From: Lineus longissimus | Lineage: Eukaryota; Nemertea; Pilidiophora; Heteronemertea; Lineidae | Assembly: GCF_910592395.1 (NCBI RefSeq) | Contig: NC_088315.1 | Span: forward strand, 15,049,808-15,113,807 | DNA length: 64,000 bases | Reading direction: 5' to 3' | Shown here: piece after piece, positions 33,901-46,419 of the stretch | How positions within the stretch are numbered: the stretch's first letter is position 1 | How the letters are laid out: each line of letters begins with the position of its first letter | Translations under genes and position numbers: made by a program | The notes under the pieces: model-generated | What the model was told of the DNA's origin: nothing | What the model saw: only the letters and a program-made list of their open reading frames with translations | Databases searched by the model: none

Positions 33901-36900
33901 AGCACTTGTAATGACCTTCACATAATCATGAAATCAAAGATACCATTCCAATATAAACATTTGTAATTTTAATACAAACTGCCACGTAACTGGCTAAGAT
34001 GTGGCATGTTTTACGAACAGGTAATTAGTAGAGCTGGGGGCCTTAACGTGCATCTGCATAAAAGGGCCGATTTTTGAGAAAATGGCGGACGATCTTGTAA
34101 ATGCCAGCTTTGCGATGTACACAAATGTGCGGTATTGCAACAGACTGCAGTTCTTTGACAAAAAAGAATATGTGTTGGAAGAAATTGACGTTAGGATTTG
34201 AAAAAAAAATGATTATTGATAAAAAATGGTTAATAAGGGGAGTAGTTTTTGTAGTTGACGCACACCCGGTCTGGTATCTGGTCATTCTTTTTTACGCTAC
34301 TTTACCCGAGAGTTCCTCGAGCCTGGTGCGTGAGCGTGCGGGCTCAATTCATACTGGGCATGCGCTTCAATACGGGAGATCCGTCGCTTAACAAAGCGCG
34401 GCGCGTGAAATCGAACACGCTATTAATTCCCTTCTGTAAAACTGCTCTTACGAATACGTGTCGATACCTGTTGATCACTTCAAGCTTCTTTTATATTGCA
34501 GAATCGCCACATCAGTTACAACAACTGGATGGTCCTCCAAACTACTGCCATCGGAAGGAGTATGTCGGATGAGAGCGTCCATCTTTACTGTCAATACGAC
34601 ATTATCTCGCATGTGTTCACCGAAACCGGAACGGAAGTTGTCGGGTGAGTAATCTAACGTTAAATTCTACCGGCATAGAGGCCATATATTAGAGAATCCT
34701 GCAATATAACTGCGAAATGCCGAAGTTTGTTTCTCCCGTGATGCCTGTGTACAGGCAGCAAGACTCGTCGCTCTGCAAACGTTACAATGACCTTCTGTCC
34801 TTTTCAGGTTTGCCTCTATGGCGTCCGAGGGAGATGAAGTGCACCCTGTCTTAACAATGGATGTTCATGATGAATTCGGCCGGGACGCAACGGTGCAGGG
34901 CATCAGACAAGGCCAGCCAACAATGCTCATCATAGAGATGACTGAAGACAAGAGCGTGTACCACTCCATCAGGCCAGAAGTTTGCATTGCCTCAAACCGA
35001 CCAGAATTGTCCAACCCGGCTACATCGTCCATTCTGCTGCTTTATGAAGGGTATGCATCTTGTTTGGATAAATTCTAAATGTGTGACTGAAGGACCCAGT
35101 TGATACCTTTTTACCACATTACCTGTTACACCTTCGCAAGTTGTGTGACATTACGAGTTTTGAAACGTGGTGGACGTTCCAGCACTGTTGAATTCGATAC
35201 ATGGGTAAAACCTAACATACCAACTACAGAAAAAAGATTGTTCAGGAAACTCTTCTCTTTCAGTTGCCCAGTCGTGGACTCCTACCTGAACGCGAAGAAC
35301 ACGTTCTATCCCGATCCAGCTGATGCAGAGGTATCTAGAACTGGTTACTTCCCAATGCTTCAATTCGAGGATACGCAATTTGTGTTCTTTCACTGTGCCG
35401 TCGAGGTTTGCAGGAATGACGAAGATTGTGACCCGGTAAGTTGTTTTGCTCGTCTTGGTTAGTTTCGGCTTCCATGACCTTTTTCGTCTCCAGTTGCATT
35501 CTCATTATAGTCTGGGATGCGAAACGCAAAACTTGTACGTATACTTATATTTTTTGTCGAATACGTCATCAAATGTGGGACTGGTTTTTTCCCGTCTTGT
35601 ACATAAGTCGAATCTTCCAGCCTCGATTAAAATGCCGCGAAGACTTTGGCTGTTGACTCACGACTGAGAAAACCTGTTTTGTGGTTTCTTTTCTGCATCG
35701 AATCAACCCATGACAGCATTGAATTAATCATGTCGTCATTGATCATCATCGATCAGCACAGTCGATTACATTATCGCGTTTCTAAACGTGGATACCTACA
35801 CATACCTACACAGATTTTTAGGCAAACGACAAACTGCCACCAAAAACAAGCTTTTCTTTTGTATATTCCGCTCGGATTTCAAAATCATTAGTCGCTGTTC
35901 AGATCGGTGAAACTGGAGTACGTGCATGACGGATGTTTACATTGCGAAGGTGTATTGTGTGGTGGGCATTGGAACGTGAAATGCTAGTGTTGCTCTTGTA
36001 GAAACAGTGACACGTAATGGCCAGCTAGACGGGTCGGATGTCCGACATACCAAGTCGGCCCAGATTTTGGAGGTGACGCGGCCTGTGGCGTAGGGGTGTT
36101 ACAAGGGGCTGAGGTAGCCGTTTTGAACTGCTAAACAATTGGTGCCCGGATGGAGAGGTTGGTCATCAACGTAGACGGCCTTTTTCCAAAATAGCACGCG
36201 TTTGTATGGCTAGCTGTAATTGGTCGCAAGGCACTGGAATAGATTTGCCCTCCGAAAACCAACGGCAATTGCACTTGCCAGGGCTCCCGTATGCGCATCA
36301 TGGCAAGTAACATACGTTGGTGCGGCGATTATTTTTGAAGATTTATGACTCCCTGAAATGTGGATCAAGGGTCGCTGTTGTAAATTTAGCAATTGCCTTG
36401 ATGATAATAAGCTGTAATTTAAATCGACCAATCGACTGTGCATTGGTAATGTGTGTCGTGATGTTTCACGTCTGATATAGAACCGAGTGAAAGCTTTTAT
36501 TTTTTTGAAATAATGCATTGCAGGTTGACTGTTCCGGTGGTGTTGAGAGAAGGAAAAGAGCCATTGCATCATTGGAAGGCGACACTATCCTGCAGCGTGA
36601 AGTCCGGGAACTGCAATCTGGGTCGACTAGATTGGAAGCTCTTTACACTGGACCTGTACAGATTATTGCAGATTCGAACTCCAGAGGAAGTCTTTCCGTG
36701 AGAACTGATAAATCTGACTGTAAGTACAGAAATCATTGCGGGTTGTGCAGTCGGTCCGACAATCATTTAAACACCAGACGACCGCTTACTTTACAGTGCT
36801 ATGGTAACACTACACTGGAGCAGTTTGCACCTGTATTGGAGCCGAGCGGATCAGATGGTTATTCCACATTCAAACTTCTCCCTGGAACGCTTTTGAATGT

Positions 36901-37579
36901 GTTTTTTTACTCAAGTTAATCCTTTTCGAAAGACGCTCAGTTTTCGGTTTCTGTTCGCTGACCAATTCCAGGAACAAAAAATACCTTCATTCAACAATCG
37001 GGAGACCGACAATCCTGCCAGTGCTTATTGCGGTATCCATTCCACATAATATGAAAGAATGTAAGGGATACAATGCTTATCAATTTTGATTTCATCCTGC
37101 AAAGTCGCCTTCCTGGATGTTGAGTGGTATTGAGGGATGTTATTGCCAAAATGTAGAAATGATAGTAAACTATACCCGATACAACGCATAACCTTTCGTG
37201 AAGGAAATTGGCATTGGCGCGACAGGAATTTATTTATTAAACTTCGTTCACAACTTCCTAATATATTTTCATCAGGTTCAATGTGTTTTCCTTCTACCCA
37301 ATGTGGTCAAAATTGCCTTAAACTGATCTTCCATGATCAATTATTTCGCGGGTGTTTTTTAATCTTGATGGCTGCTCAATTTTCGTATTCACTTTGGTAC
37401 ATGTTCCATTTTCTATTCCAGCTGCCCTTCCTCGCAAATATCTTCTTCTGATCAGCATTGGCGGAGGAGCCATGATTCTCGTGATAGCTGTTGCCGCTGC
37501 AATTTTAGTCACGATGCGATCACGCAGGCGGAGAGCCCCAAGGAATGCAGTATCAGTCCAGTGCCAGGAAACCATGTAA
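27903..37579 (+). CDS. EGF-like/ZP-domain transmembrane glycoprotein, 12 coding exons, 714 aa
   Basis: Exons: 27899-27969 (ATG 27903), 28395-28535, 29074-29229, 29603-29905, 31133-31294, 32293-32460, 32958-33193, 34502-34644, 34808-35050, 35264-35435, 36524-36719, 37422-37579. They sum to 2145 nt with one continuous frame. Layout: signal peptide (MLLLAVIVCAAML, 1-22); six-Cys EGF-like units at about 23-69, 70-121, 122-165 and 223-276; a CxxC-x4-GGxCYDIxDD-xn-GCxCP module at about 170-220, repeated at 277-332; ZP domain about 333-597; RRKR furin-type site about 606-609; transmembrane helix about 669-694; 20-residue basic tail. Intron 2 uses a GC donor (caag/gcaagt). ZP proteins polymerise as extracellular matrices or egg coats after cleavage at such a site. 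No named orthologue is claimed. Confidence 0.92.
30327..30860. mobile_element. Foldback element in intron 4 of the ZP gene (family R3)
   Basis: Arm 30327-30460 (gataattgaatgcggttttcagc ... cttcattatgtaac) is the inverted counterpart of 30742-30860. Single arms of the same family occur at 38455-38580 (plus) and 44868-45005 (minus). The middle (30461-30741) is unrelated to anything else seen. Confidence 0.75.
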
Positions 37580-38105
37580 AGTTCGTTCTTGCTCTTGACA
37601 TTTCTAGTTCAAAGTCGACGCCTACCGCATTGCAATATGACTGCGTAGAATGCCCCATCCTTTGAAAAAAATCGTGTCGTCAATTTTTTTTGGTCTGGGC
37701 TTATGCAAGGCAAGAAAATTCAGATATCTCTAATCTAAGATCGAGGACGATGTTTACTTAAAGATTTATAATTTTGTTAAAAGGTTGTTTGCTCGGATTC
37801 ACCATGTTATAAAACTACCCATCTAACATGTTTTTAATGACGTTGACAGTTAAGTTTACACTTGTGTACCGTTGATATGTGTAATTACATGTTAAAAGTT
37901 GTGTTTAGTTTAGTTCTGTTAATGGTTCTGTGACTTGTCAATTGGGCCAAAAAACCAATTGATCCCGCCACAGTTCAGATTCGCATTTAGTTCTGTTAAT
38001 TTGTAATGTGTTGTATGTGTGTTATACCGATTTCATGTATTTTTAACGGTTTTTGAACACTTCTGATTATTCCGGTGTTTTACGACACTTAATCTTTGCT
38101 GGTTA

Positions 38106-38111
38106 AATAAA
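38106..38111 (+). terminator. Poly(A) signal of the ZP-domain gene
   Basis: aataaa in gttaaataaaagctacg, 527 nt after the stop codon. It is the first canonical signal in the downstream sequence that I can see. Confidence 0.6.
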
Positions 38112-38454
38112 AGCTACGAAACCGATCATCGTATTCGGATTTTTGTATGTCTAGTTTACTGCTGGATACGGATACAATGCTTGTGATTACTAGTTCCGAA
38201 TCTACAATTCGGAGAACAATTGCAACCAAATCGAAAGTGACTAGCGGAGCAGCGGCAGAACATAGACAATGGAAAACCACTATTTTTCCCAGCCTTGCAT
38301 GTGCGGACTTGGGTAGAAATCCATTTCGAACAGTCGTGCCAGAGAGAACAGTCGTGCCAGAGAAAAAAATAATCTACAAATATTTAGGCAATCCGACGAA
38401 GGGCTGATGCCTCGACAAAATCTAGGACTTGAAATTTTCAAGGGCGTCGATTAG

Positions 38455-38580
38455 AGTTGAAAAGGATAATTGATTGCGGTTTTCAGCAGAGAATGGTATA
38501 TCTAGTTGGTCGTATATCATTTGTACTTAGGCCCAGCTCATCCGGACTCTTCATTATGTAACAAGCAATTCATTGATTAA
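38455..38580 (+). repeat. Family R3 arm
   Basis: gataattgattgcggttttcagcagagaatggtatat ... cttcattatgtaac matches the intron-4 element arms. Confidence 0.8.
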
Positions 38581-39180
38581 AGTTTAATCGATATTCACAA
38601 GATATTCACAATGTATTCACAATGTAAGGTAACATGTGGTAGCCCCTTTTCACCGATAACTTTGTTTCCGCAAGAAATTTCCAGGCAGATTCACTAAAAG
38701 CCGACCTGCATCTTGTAGTGGCACCTCTGTAAAGCCCGCAGCACACTAGCCGCCAACTTTGGCGACAAGAAGCGTTAAGCTGACGCCTCGACGCCAAAGT
38801 TGGCGGCCAGTGGATCTCGGTCAGCGCACACCTGCCCAGAATCGGCGTCCAGTACCGTCTTTTCCGCCACTTTAGGCTGCCATTTTGAAATCATGTGAAT
38901 CGAGACGCAAGCTGATCGGCCATATCCTCGCCGCTGACGCCAAGTCGGGCGGCCATCCGTAGCACACCTGGGCCCAGTTCCTGAAATGGCGTTAGGCCAG
39001 CGCTAAGCCTTAGCGTGGCGCTATGTCCTATCTGGCGCCACGCTACGACTAGCGTGGCGCCAGATGGGTTCCAAAGCCTAGCGCTGGTGCTATCTTGTGA
39101 CGAATCGACGCTAAAGTTATCAGCCCAAGGACCCTCCTCTAAGTTCTGCTAGTGAGCGCTAACTTCCACAGATTTCCAAA

Positions 39181-40481
39181 ATGGCTGCCAACCAGGTCCT
39201 TTTTGGAAATTTATTCCAACAAAGTCATCCAATTCGCAGATTTAGGAGGTTTGAATCCCCTCTGGATTATTACAATGATATTCAACTATTTGAAAGGTTC
39301 AGATTCAGGTCTGATAGCATTTTATATATGACAGATTTAATCTGGGAACAACTTGGAAGGGACACTCGGAGAAATTCTAGCCTCTCCCCTGTGACTCCAG
39401 TCTTAATGGCCATTCGCTATTCGCTTCCTGCAGCTAGTAGGCGATTCTTTTGGGGTGTCAAAGTCGAGAGCTTCAAGGACTGTTTGGTGTTACAAATGCT
39501 CTAAACAAGCTTAAGGAACAGTTTATTCGTTGGCCCACAGACGCAGAAGCAGCCGTGATGCTTCTTTCTACCAAAAGGCTAGATTTCCAAGAGTCGTTGG
39601 TACAATCGATGGCACCCACGTTGAAATACAATTGCCAGACATACATCCAGGTGATGGCCATGACTATGAAGCAGCCTATGTGAACAGGAACCACTACCAC
39701 TCCATTAATTGTCACTTCATCGGTGACCACTTGGGTAAGTTCATAGGCCTAGCATAGGCCTAAATGTTTTACCATGTAGATTTTATATAAAGCTATCACT
39801 AAAACCCATTCTTACCAATCCATATGATGTAGGTTTGCCAAAATTAACAAAAACATTGGATGCAAATGCTCAAATTTTGACATGACCGGCCATGTTGTGT
39901 GTTTACATTGTTAAAAGTACATTCTGCAGCAAGGCCAATCAATTTCTCGAGTCTGGTTGTGCGAGACTATCTCCTATAACAACATCAAGCATATGGGGCT
40001 AGGGGGCAGCTCAAAGATCACAATTGAAGCTGAGGAAAATAAAAATGAATATTTTTTTTCTAAGTTTACCAATGTTGTGGCTAGATGGCCTGGCAGCACC
40101 CATGACGCATTCATATTCAGGACATCACAGATCTGCAGATACACGGAAACCTACAATGCACTGGGACAGAATGGAGTACTTTTGGGAGACAGTGGGTATG
40201 CATGCCGACCATTCTTGATGACTCCTTACTTGCATCCTGCATAATCAACATCAGACAAGATACAACCGGGCCACAAACGGACAAGAGTGAAGGTTGAGCA
40301 TTCATTCGGAGTTTTAAAGCGAAGGTTTCATGTTCTTCATGCAGAAGTGCGAATGCAGCCAGATGGAGTGTGCAGGATTATCATTGCCTGCGCCATCCTA
40401 AACAACATTGCCATTGACAGGAATGAAAGGTTGCCACCAGCAGATCGATTCCCTCGCATTGAAATGGATGATGAACCCTAA
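39181..40481 (+). pseudogene. Harbinger transposase, broken
   Basis: Starts at ATG 39181 (MAANQVLFGNLFQQ). Family signatures are spread over three frames: RFRRFESPLDYY then, after a frameshift near 39450, FGVTNALNKLKEQFIRWPTDAEA, and after another near 39545, ASFYQKARFPRVVGTIDGTHV. An intron probably runs from the donor at 39734 (gg/gtaagt) to an acceptor before the tttacc at about 40059, leading to FTNVVARWPGSTHD. A TAA at 40242-40244 interrupts the frame before VKVEHSFGVLKRRF. The catalytic Asp (TIDGTH), Asp (GDSGYACRPF) and Glu (VEHSFG) residues survive, so decay is recent, but the frameshifts and stop make it non-functional as read. Confidence 0.85.
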
Positions 40482-40629
40482 GATGGACCAGAGGATGGGC
40501 GCCTGGCACGAGACCACTTGGCCAATACCTTCTTCTAGGCTGCAAGAGACAATAAGGAAACATGTAGACAATGTTTACAATCATAACCTGTTTAATTCCT
40601 GCTAACTTGCTAATAAAACACATAGTACA

Positions 40630-42854
40630 TTGTCCTCATTGCTCATTGGTCCGCGTACAAATTGACTCCAGAAGCTTGTCAATTTCACTTTGTGGCCGGC
40701 ATGTCACACCTGTCTCAATAGATTGCTGCAATATTTGGATTTCAAGTATCAGCTTCTTCTTCTGGAGGGCCTCCAACTCCTCACATGGCGAGTTTTCTCA
40801 CTTTGGCCGCTGCCATCTCATCCTTCAGTCTCTCCCCTTTCATCCTTTCATTCTCCAGGGTCGTCTGCAGGACATCAATGTGTAAAGAAAGAACATCAGC
40901 ATAGCTCTTCTTCTTTGGAGTGGCGGTCCCATTTTCTGAAAGAAGGATTTAAATCCTGCAAATGCCTGATCAAAATAAGTGAGGGGACTATCTCAACATA
41001 GTTTAGTTTACACTAAAGGCTGCAAGGTGGGCCCTTATGGTTTTAACTTCAAAAACTAAGTTACTTTGGATCCAAAAACCTAGTTCCTATATAGAGCAAA
41101 AACCACGATTCTTGAATTAATGAACAAATGGCTTAGGCCCTATTAGCCCGCAGACTTCATTGCATTGCAAATGAGTCCGTGGAGAGGGAGTGCGTGTGTG
41201 TGCATGGGGGGGGGGGGGGGGGGGTACGTGTAACTTACTTTCTTTTGTGACAGTCTCCTTTTCTTTCTTTGATGCACTTCTTGCTTGACCTCAAAAACAA
41301 TGTTTATGCACATATATACTTGATGTCTAGTATTGATGAATTGGCCACTCATGTACTGGGTAAATGAAATGGCTCTAAAATCTAAGCCGCTTTAGGCTTC
41401 TTGGCTCAAAATACTTTTGAGATGGTCCCTTATGACATTTATAACTTGTAGTAAGATAAAACCGATTGCTTGCTTACCTATGATTTCATCCAGTGGTCTA
41501 ATATTAGCGTGAAAAAGGGACAGAGATCCTTGCCCATAGTCACTGTCGATGGTGTCAACTGGAAAGAAAAGTTTACATAAAATAGTCATGATGATGGCAG
41601 CTAGATGGCAGAAGGTAGGCCTACTGACTTATAAACATACACATGTATTTTGAAAGCAAATAACTGTGATAGATCTGTGATGGATTACATTAAAGTATTT
41701 ATGTTTTAACTCGAAATACATGCAGTTATTATTATTTATTATCCCCTTGGCTAAAAGTCATTAGTTTCTCACAGGCACAGCATACAGCCTTACCTTTGGC
41801 TTTGCCATATGAACTTGGAAACAGTTCAAGGTTGCATTCTGGTTTCTCAAGGGCCAATTCAGATGTTATACCAGTACTAGTACTTGATTTAGGGGAATGG
41901 GCCACCTCTCTTCTGTCTGGAAAAATAATAATGTAATTAGCATTGGGAGATTAACATTGAGATGGCCCCTCGCAATGGATCGGTTACTTGAGTCTTTTCA
42001 AGTAAAGTTTATTCTTCAACGACAGTAACAACGCAAAAACGCAAAAAAATACTATTTCTGTGATATTGCTGTGATTAAAGTGCTCATTTCAGAATAATCT
42101 GAAAAAGACACCCATAATCAAGGATACATTTAGGTTTTTGAAATAACCAAGATACGAATAAGGTAACACACCTGGGGTTTCTTTGATGTTGTTGAGCATG
42201 CAGCACTGTTTTAAAACTAGTTGTTTCTTATGATTATTTGCAAAATGTGTGCGAGCTAGGCGCACATATAAAACATGGAATCTGGCTCGCTGTGCCTACT
42301 ATAACTATGATATGCTAGCCTTAATTCAACATGCAAACAAAATTATAAGTAGAAATTGTCTGTAGGCCAAGCCAATTGATTGTTGTGGCTGCTTAGAAAT
42401 GGAATCTGAGAATGACAAACTTACCCTGTCTTTTTGCTGGGGGTGCTGGCATGGCACTTTCAGTGCCTCCAGTTATTCGTTGAAAACTCGGATCATCTTT
42501 AAAAGCCTCTGCTATTCGCTCTTTAATTGGGTCGATCTTTAATGCAGGGCCCCCTCCAGTGCCTCATGCATGCTTCTTTCTCTCATAATTATAGGTCTTC
42601 GCCTGAGAAACCATCTTGTTCCACTTTTCTCTTACTTTCTCCCAGCTTCTCTGGGCCACTCCAAGAGAGCTGATAACATTTGCTATGGCTTCCCGTCGTG
42701 AAACCTTAATCTCATGTGTGATGAGTGGCCCAAACTTGGCCCTGAGGCTTGAAAGTTCTTCTATTGCGTATTGGGTCAGTGTGACCATCTCAGCTTGACT
42801 AAAATTTGGCAATCTAACTTTTTTGGTATCATTTTTTGCCTCCATGGCTGCCAT
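40630..42854 (-). pseudogene. Harbinger Myb/SANT-like DNA-binding protein, broken
   Basis: Minus-strand exons: 42854-42425, 41916-41794, 41558-41478 and 40935 to about 40630. Exon 1 begins MAAMEAKNDTKK and holds a Myb/SANT-like domain (FSQAEMVTLTQYAI ... SWEKVREKWNKMVSQAK), then an in-frame TGA at 42564-42566, after which the reading continues sensibly (GTGGGPALKIDPIKERIAEAF). The last exon encodes a charged coiled-coil-like segment (LQTTLENERMKGERLKDEM) and then shifts frame. In this superfamily the partner protein brings the transposase to the nucleus and to the element ends. Exon phases beyond exon 1 were not checked in full. Confidence 0.65.
41206..41224 (+). repeat. Poly-G run (19 G)
   Basis: Lies in an intron of the Harbinger minus-strand gene, after a gtgtgtgtg stretch. 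Confidence 0.9.
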
Positions 42855-43276
42855 CTTGAATTTACAAAGATGGGGACCCTACCTCCTGTCACATGATCAA
42901 AATCCCTAGCAACGAGCGCCAAGTCCTGCTAAGCCCAGCGCTACCTAACGCTGGGCCTAACGCTGATGCTGGAACCATTATCTAGCGCCACGCCAGCTAT
43001 CACTGGCTAGCGTGGTGCTAGGGGTAGCGCCACGCTTAGTCGAGCGCTATTTCAGGAACTGGGCCCTGGCTTCTTCTTGCATTCAAACGCGGCGACACGC
43101 GTCAAAAATCAAACATGTTAGATATTTGGCGTTTAGTTGCGGCAAGTGGCGGCAAGTGGCGTTCGCCGACGCCGTTCGTAGCAGATTAGGGATTTGTCAG
43201 GCGTTCAGGACTCTTGCGGCAAAAAAACGCCAGTGAACTCCGAAGTTGGCGGCTGGTGTGCTGCGGGCTTTACAGA

Positions 43277-44639
43277 CGGCTTGAAATTCTATTCATACTT
43301 CGAGATCTTGTTTGGGTTATTGAGAATATTTAGCATTGGTTTTATCTATTTATTTGTCAACTTGGATTGGGATATTTTATTGGTAAATTTTACAATATAG
43401 TTAGTAATTTCCCTTCGGAAGGATGGATATAATTTGCTCAAGCCGTCACACACTTGCTCTGGGTAACACATTGGTTTCGGCAGTATCTGCTGTTTTATAT
43501 TTATGTAAGGGCCGTGTACTAAACTATAGGAAGCATTGGAGTTATCCGTGGATGATCCGAATCGAACGAATTCGGATCGTGACCGGGTTCAGTGCTTGGT
43601 GACACCTCTTCCAATTTTACAGTCTGCAATTTAGGGCACTTAAAGCTGAACTGCATGAACAAAAACAGAAGCGTCCATGTTTTTAAAAGAGAAATGCTAA
43701 CGTCCGAAACACCCTTCAGAAGTCTGCCAGAAACATTATCAATAGCATACGGCGAACCAGTGGCGCTGTCGTCGGTCTATAGCAGAACACCGGAAGTGCT
43801 GGATCATGAGGGCTATTAACAAATGCACGTAGCCCATGTCCAAACATGCGGGCGGCCTAGAATGTACATGCATGTACGTGCGTGTGTTCCGATAACCTGA
43901 AAAAACAAACGATACAAGCTGGAATTATAGAAATAGAAATAAAAAAAACCCATACCCTACCATGCCACATCAGCACATACACTTGTACCGCTATTTGCGG
44001 TGAAGACGTGGAAGATAAATTGCTCGGCACCGGTTCCAACGCAATGGTCGTCCAAAAATAGATACGAGGCCTAGTCGGTGTTGCAAGAAAGGTTGATATT
44101 TGATATAAAAACGCAGGTTGCAGGTTAACTTACAGTTAATGGTTTAGGTAAAGGATTAATTTCCAACATGTAACCCCCAACCGCTGATACCAAACCGTTG
44201 CTGCAACATGCAAGACGAATACAAAGGTTGCCTTTTCCAAAGTGATTTCCTTGTGTGATTGATTGCAGTAGTCATGAAACCGTCTTGACCCACTAAGGGT
44301 TATGGTTGACTACATCGCATGCGAATTCCCATCGGACATCTACACCAAGGCAGCAGAATCCTTCGTGTCGTATGGGCAAGTCACTGGCGACCCTTGATTG
44401 TACAAGACGGAAACGAACACAATCATGGACACACTCGTGATTTAGTGCATTATCATAACAATATAACTGAATATAGCCTTGCAAGTGGAATGAAATTTGG
44501 CTTGTTGACCACAATAGGATGAATTTTGTGTCAATCTTACAGAGGAGAAGCAAAAATCCATGTGGTATATCATGTATCGTCATTACATGTACCTTTGATA
44601 AAAAATGGCGCTGATCGAGCCCTTAGTTACATGTAGGGA
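43277..44639. other. No gene seen
   Basis: Unique-looking, with only short chance frames. I could not pair splice sites into an exon. Confidence 0.4.
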
Positions 44640-44850
44640 GATATAGCACTTTCTGTATTGTCGGTTTAAGCCACCTGGTGGCCAAAGTAGGAAATTTAGT
44701 CCAGGTGTCATTACATAGGGTAACATACGTACTAAACTTCAAGTCGATAGCTCCAGTAGTTATAAAACGTGCCTTGCTATAACGGACGACAACGACGACG
44801 GACGACGGACGCTGTGCCGTAATATAAACTCGCCTCTCCAAAAACCAAAT
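44640..44850 (+). repeat. Repeat family R1, partial copy
   Basis: Shares cacctggtggccaaa, caggtgtcattacata, gataGCTCcagtagtta-type words and an acggacgac run with 47230-47420. The terminal hairpin has decayed (actcgcctctcc). Confidence 0.75.
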
Positions 44851-44867
44851 TATTTGGATGTTTTTAA

Positions 44868-45005
44868 AATTGCCTGTTACATAATGAAGAAACAGGATAA
44901 GCTGGTCCCCAAATACAACGGATACATGACCAACTGAATATACCATTCCATGCTGAAAACTGCGTTCAATTATCTTACTTTATCTCTGTGATATTTTTTT
45001 TAAAC
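44868..45005 (-). repeat. Family R3 arm, inverted
   Basis: tgttacataatgaag ... accaactgaatataccattc ... gcgttcaattatctta is the reverse complement of the arm at 38455. Confidence 0.8.
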
Positions 45006-45169
45006 GGTGGACATTTACTTTCTTGTAGGACTGTACCTGAAACTAAGTCGAGAGCTTTCAGGCCGTAGAAAATCATCTGGTGCGATCTGATGACGATGAT
45101 CAGACACGAGTGCAGTTTTTTATTTATCATATACCACAAATATTGCCATAATAGCAAGAAAATGAATAT

Positions 45170-45370
45170 AAAGCCTGCACCACACGGTGAAAATTTGCGT
45201 GATGCAAGTGACACGCGTGCATGTTGCGACAGGCAAATTCTCACTGTGTGGGGTCGTTTTTTGCTGCGTATCTTCCCTCGCGAGTCGAGACGCAGCCGAT
45301 CTAGCATGTTTGATATTTTCTCGACACGCGAGGAAGTTAATCACCGTGTGGGGGCTACCTGCAGCAATGT
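45170..45370. mobile_element. Possible MITE with caccacacggtga ends
   Basis: gcctgcaccacacggtgaaaat at about 45174 and tcaccgtgtgggggctacctgc at about 45341 are imperfect inverted repeats. Internal ctcactgtgtgggg (about 45240) is a third related word. The GC-rich stretch that follows (45430-45816) has no supported gene. Confidence 0.4.
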
Positions 45371-46419
45371 TGCGCGAGTTCGACGAATCACAACAAGCAG
45401 ATCGGTCACATGATTTATAGGTCAGTCACATGATACCAAAATGGCAGCGCCCGGGAACTGTCAAATCCTATGAGAAGTATTATGGACCAAGAAGACCAAA
45501 TTGCCCTTATTTTCCTGCTGTTACTCCATCTGTTCCTCGACCTGCACTCTGTGGAACTGGCGATACTTCATGGGGTCCTCCTCCCGCAATTCAGCAATTA
45601 GATTTGCATAGGCCCCCTTATCCTCTCTTCTCTGAATCCATGGCCTTGTCCAAAGACTACGGTCCACGCGGCGCCGCCTCCGCCGCCGCCTCCGACGGAG
45701 TTACAGCAGGTGTTGGTGTGTCCAACAAGACATGTGTCTCAGCTGCCTGGGTGGGTGTGGGTCATCACTCAAAAGTCGTTCTCTGCAATGCATGCAAGCA
45801 CTGCGTGTGTGTTTGATTTGTGTACACAATATACGTTACCCTCTCTACTTCAAATGAATGAACCTCATAAGGGTTTGATTAATTAATTGTTTGTCGTACC
45901 TTCTTCGATCGAAGACTAGAGTACCGGGGTAAAACATAATGGTCGCTCCCCCATTTCGCTCGTTTCGTTTCGTTGCGCAAAGTCCAGTAAGCCCAATAAA
46001 ATATTTTTATTGAACGTTTGTATTGCACGCACAGGTTAGGCGATAAATGTTTAATGCATCTTTCGCACATTTCTCTCAAAATAAAGCCTGCAACTATTTT
46101 GTCTGCCGGATCACTTCACTTAGGGTAGGCCTATATGATAAATGGTTCAGTTCATGTTGTGTGTAGGCGTATCAAAAGGTATTTTGAACAACCCCATGTT
46201 TGATAAGTTAGCATAAAGACCGTGATACAGTCAACTTCGGCCAAGGTACTTAGTTCACCCCAGTCTCAACTTCACCACAGGCAGTCATGTTATCAATTAG
46301 GCAGTCAACAATCGGTCATGCTTATGAAAAATGAAATGGCCAGGGCCATTGTGCTCACCTCATGTGGAGGAAAGATGGATAAAGAGCATGGTATTGTGTC
46401 ATGTAGTGTTAGGTTTGAT

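Larger units (their letters stand above)
38971..43065. mobile_element. PIF/Harbinger transposon, 4.1 kb
   Basis: Terminal inverted repeats start ggcccagttcctgaaat (left) and end with its complement, with one mismatch in the first 20 bases. A 3-bp CTG flanks both sides (38968-38970 and 43066-43068). Subterminal sequence is full of agcgtggcgcta-type words on both ends. It carries the expected two genes, a DDE transposase on plus and a Myb/SANT-like DNA-binding protein on minus, both mutated. Confidence 0.9.
38726..43276. mobile_element. Outer inverted-repeat element interrupted by a Harbinger
   Basis: tctgtaaagcccgcagcac at 38726 is mirrored by gtgctgcgggctttacaga ending at 43276; the inverted match continues through agccgccaactt with one mismatch (about 33 bp). 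Inside the left end, cgccaactttggcg and cgccaaagttggcg form a further hairpin (about 38750-38805). Without the inserted Harbinger (38971-43068) the element would be about 450 bp, a MITE. No target duplication is visible at its ends. Confidence 0.75.

Noticed and set aside
45430-45816. 128-aa GC-rich plus-strand open frame, considered as a Harbinger N-terminal remnant
   Set aside because: No recognisable domain, low-complexity Ala/Gly stretches, and no splice context. Only composition suggests coding.
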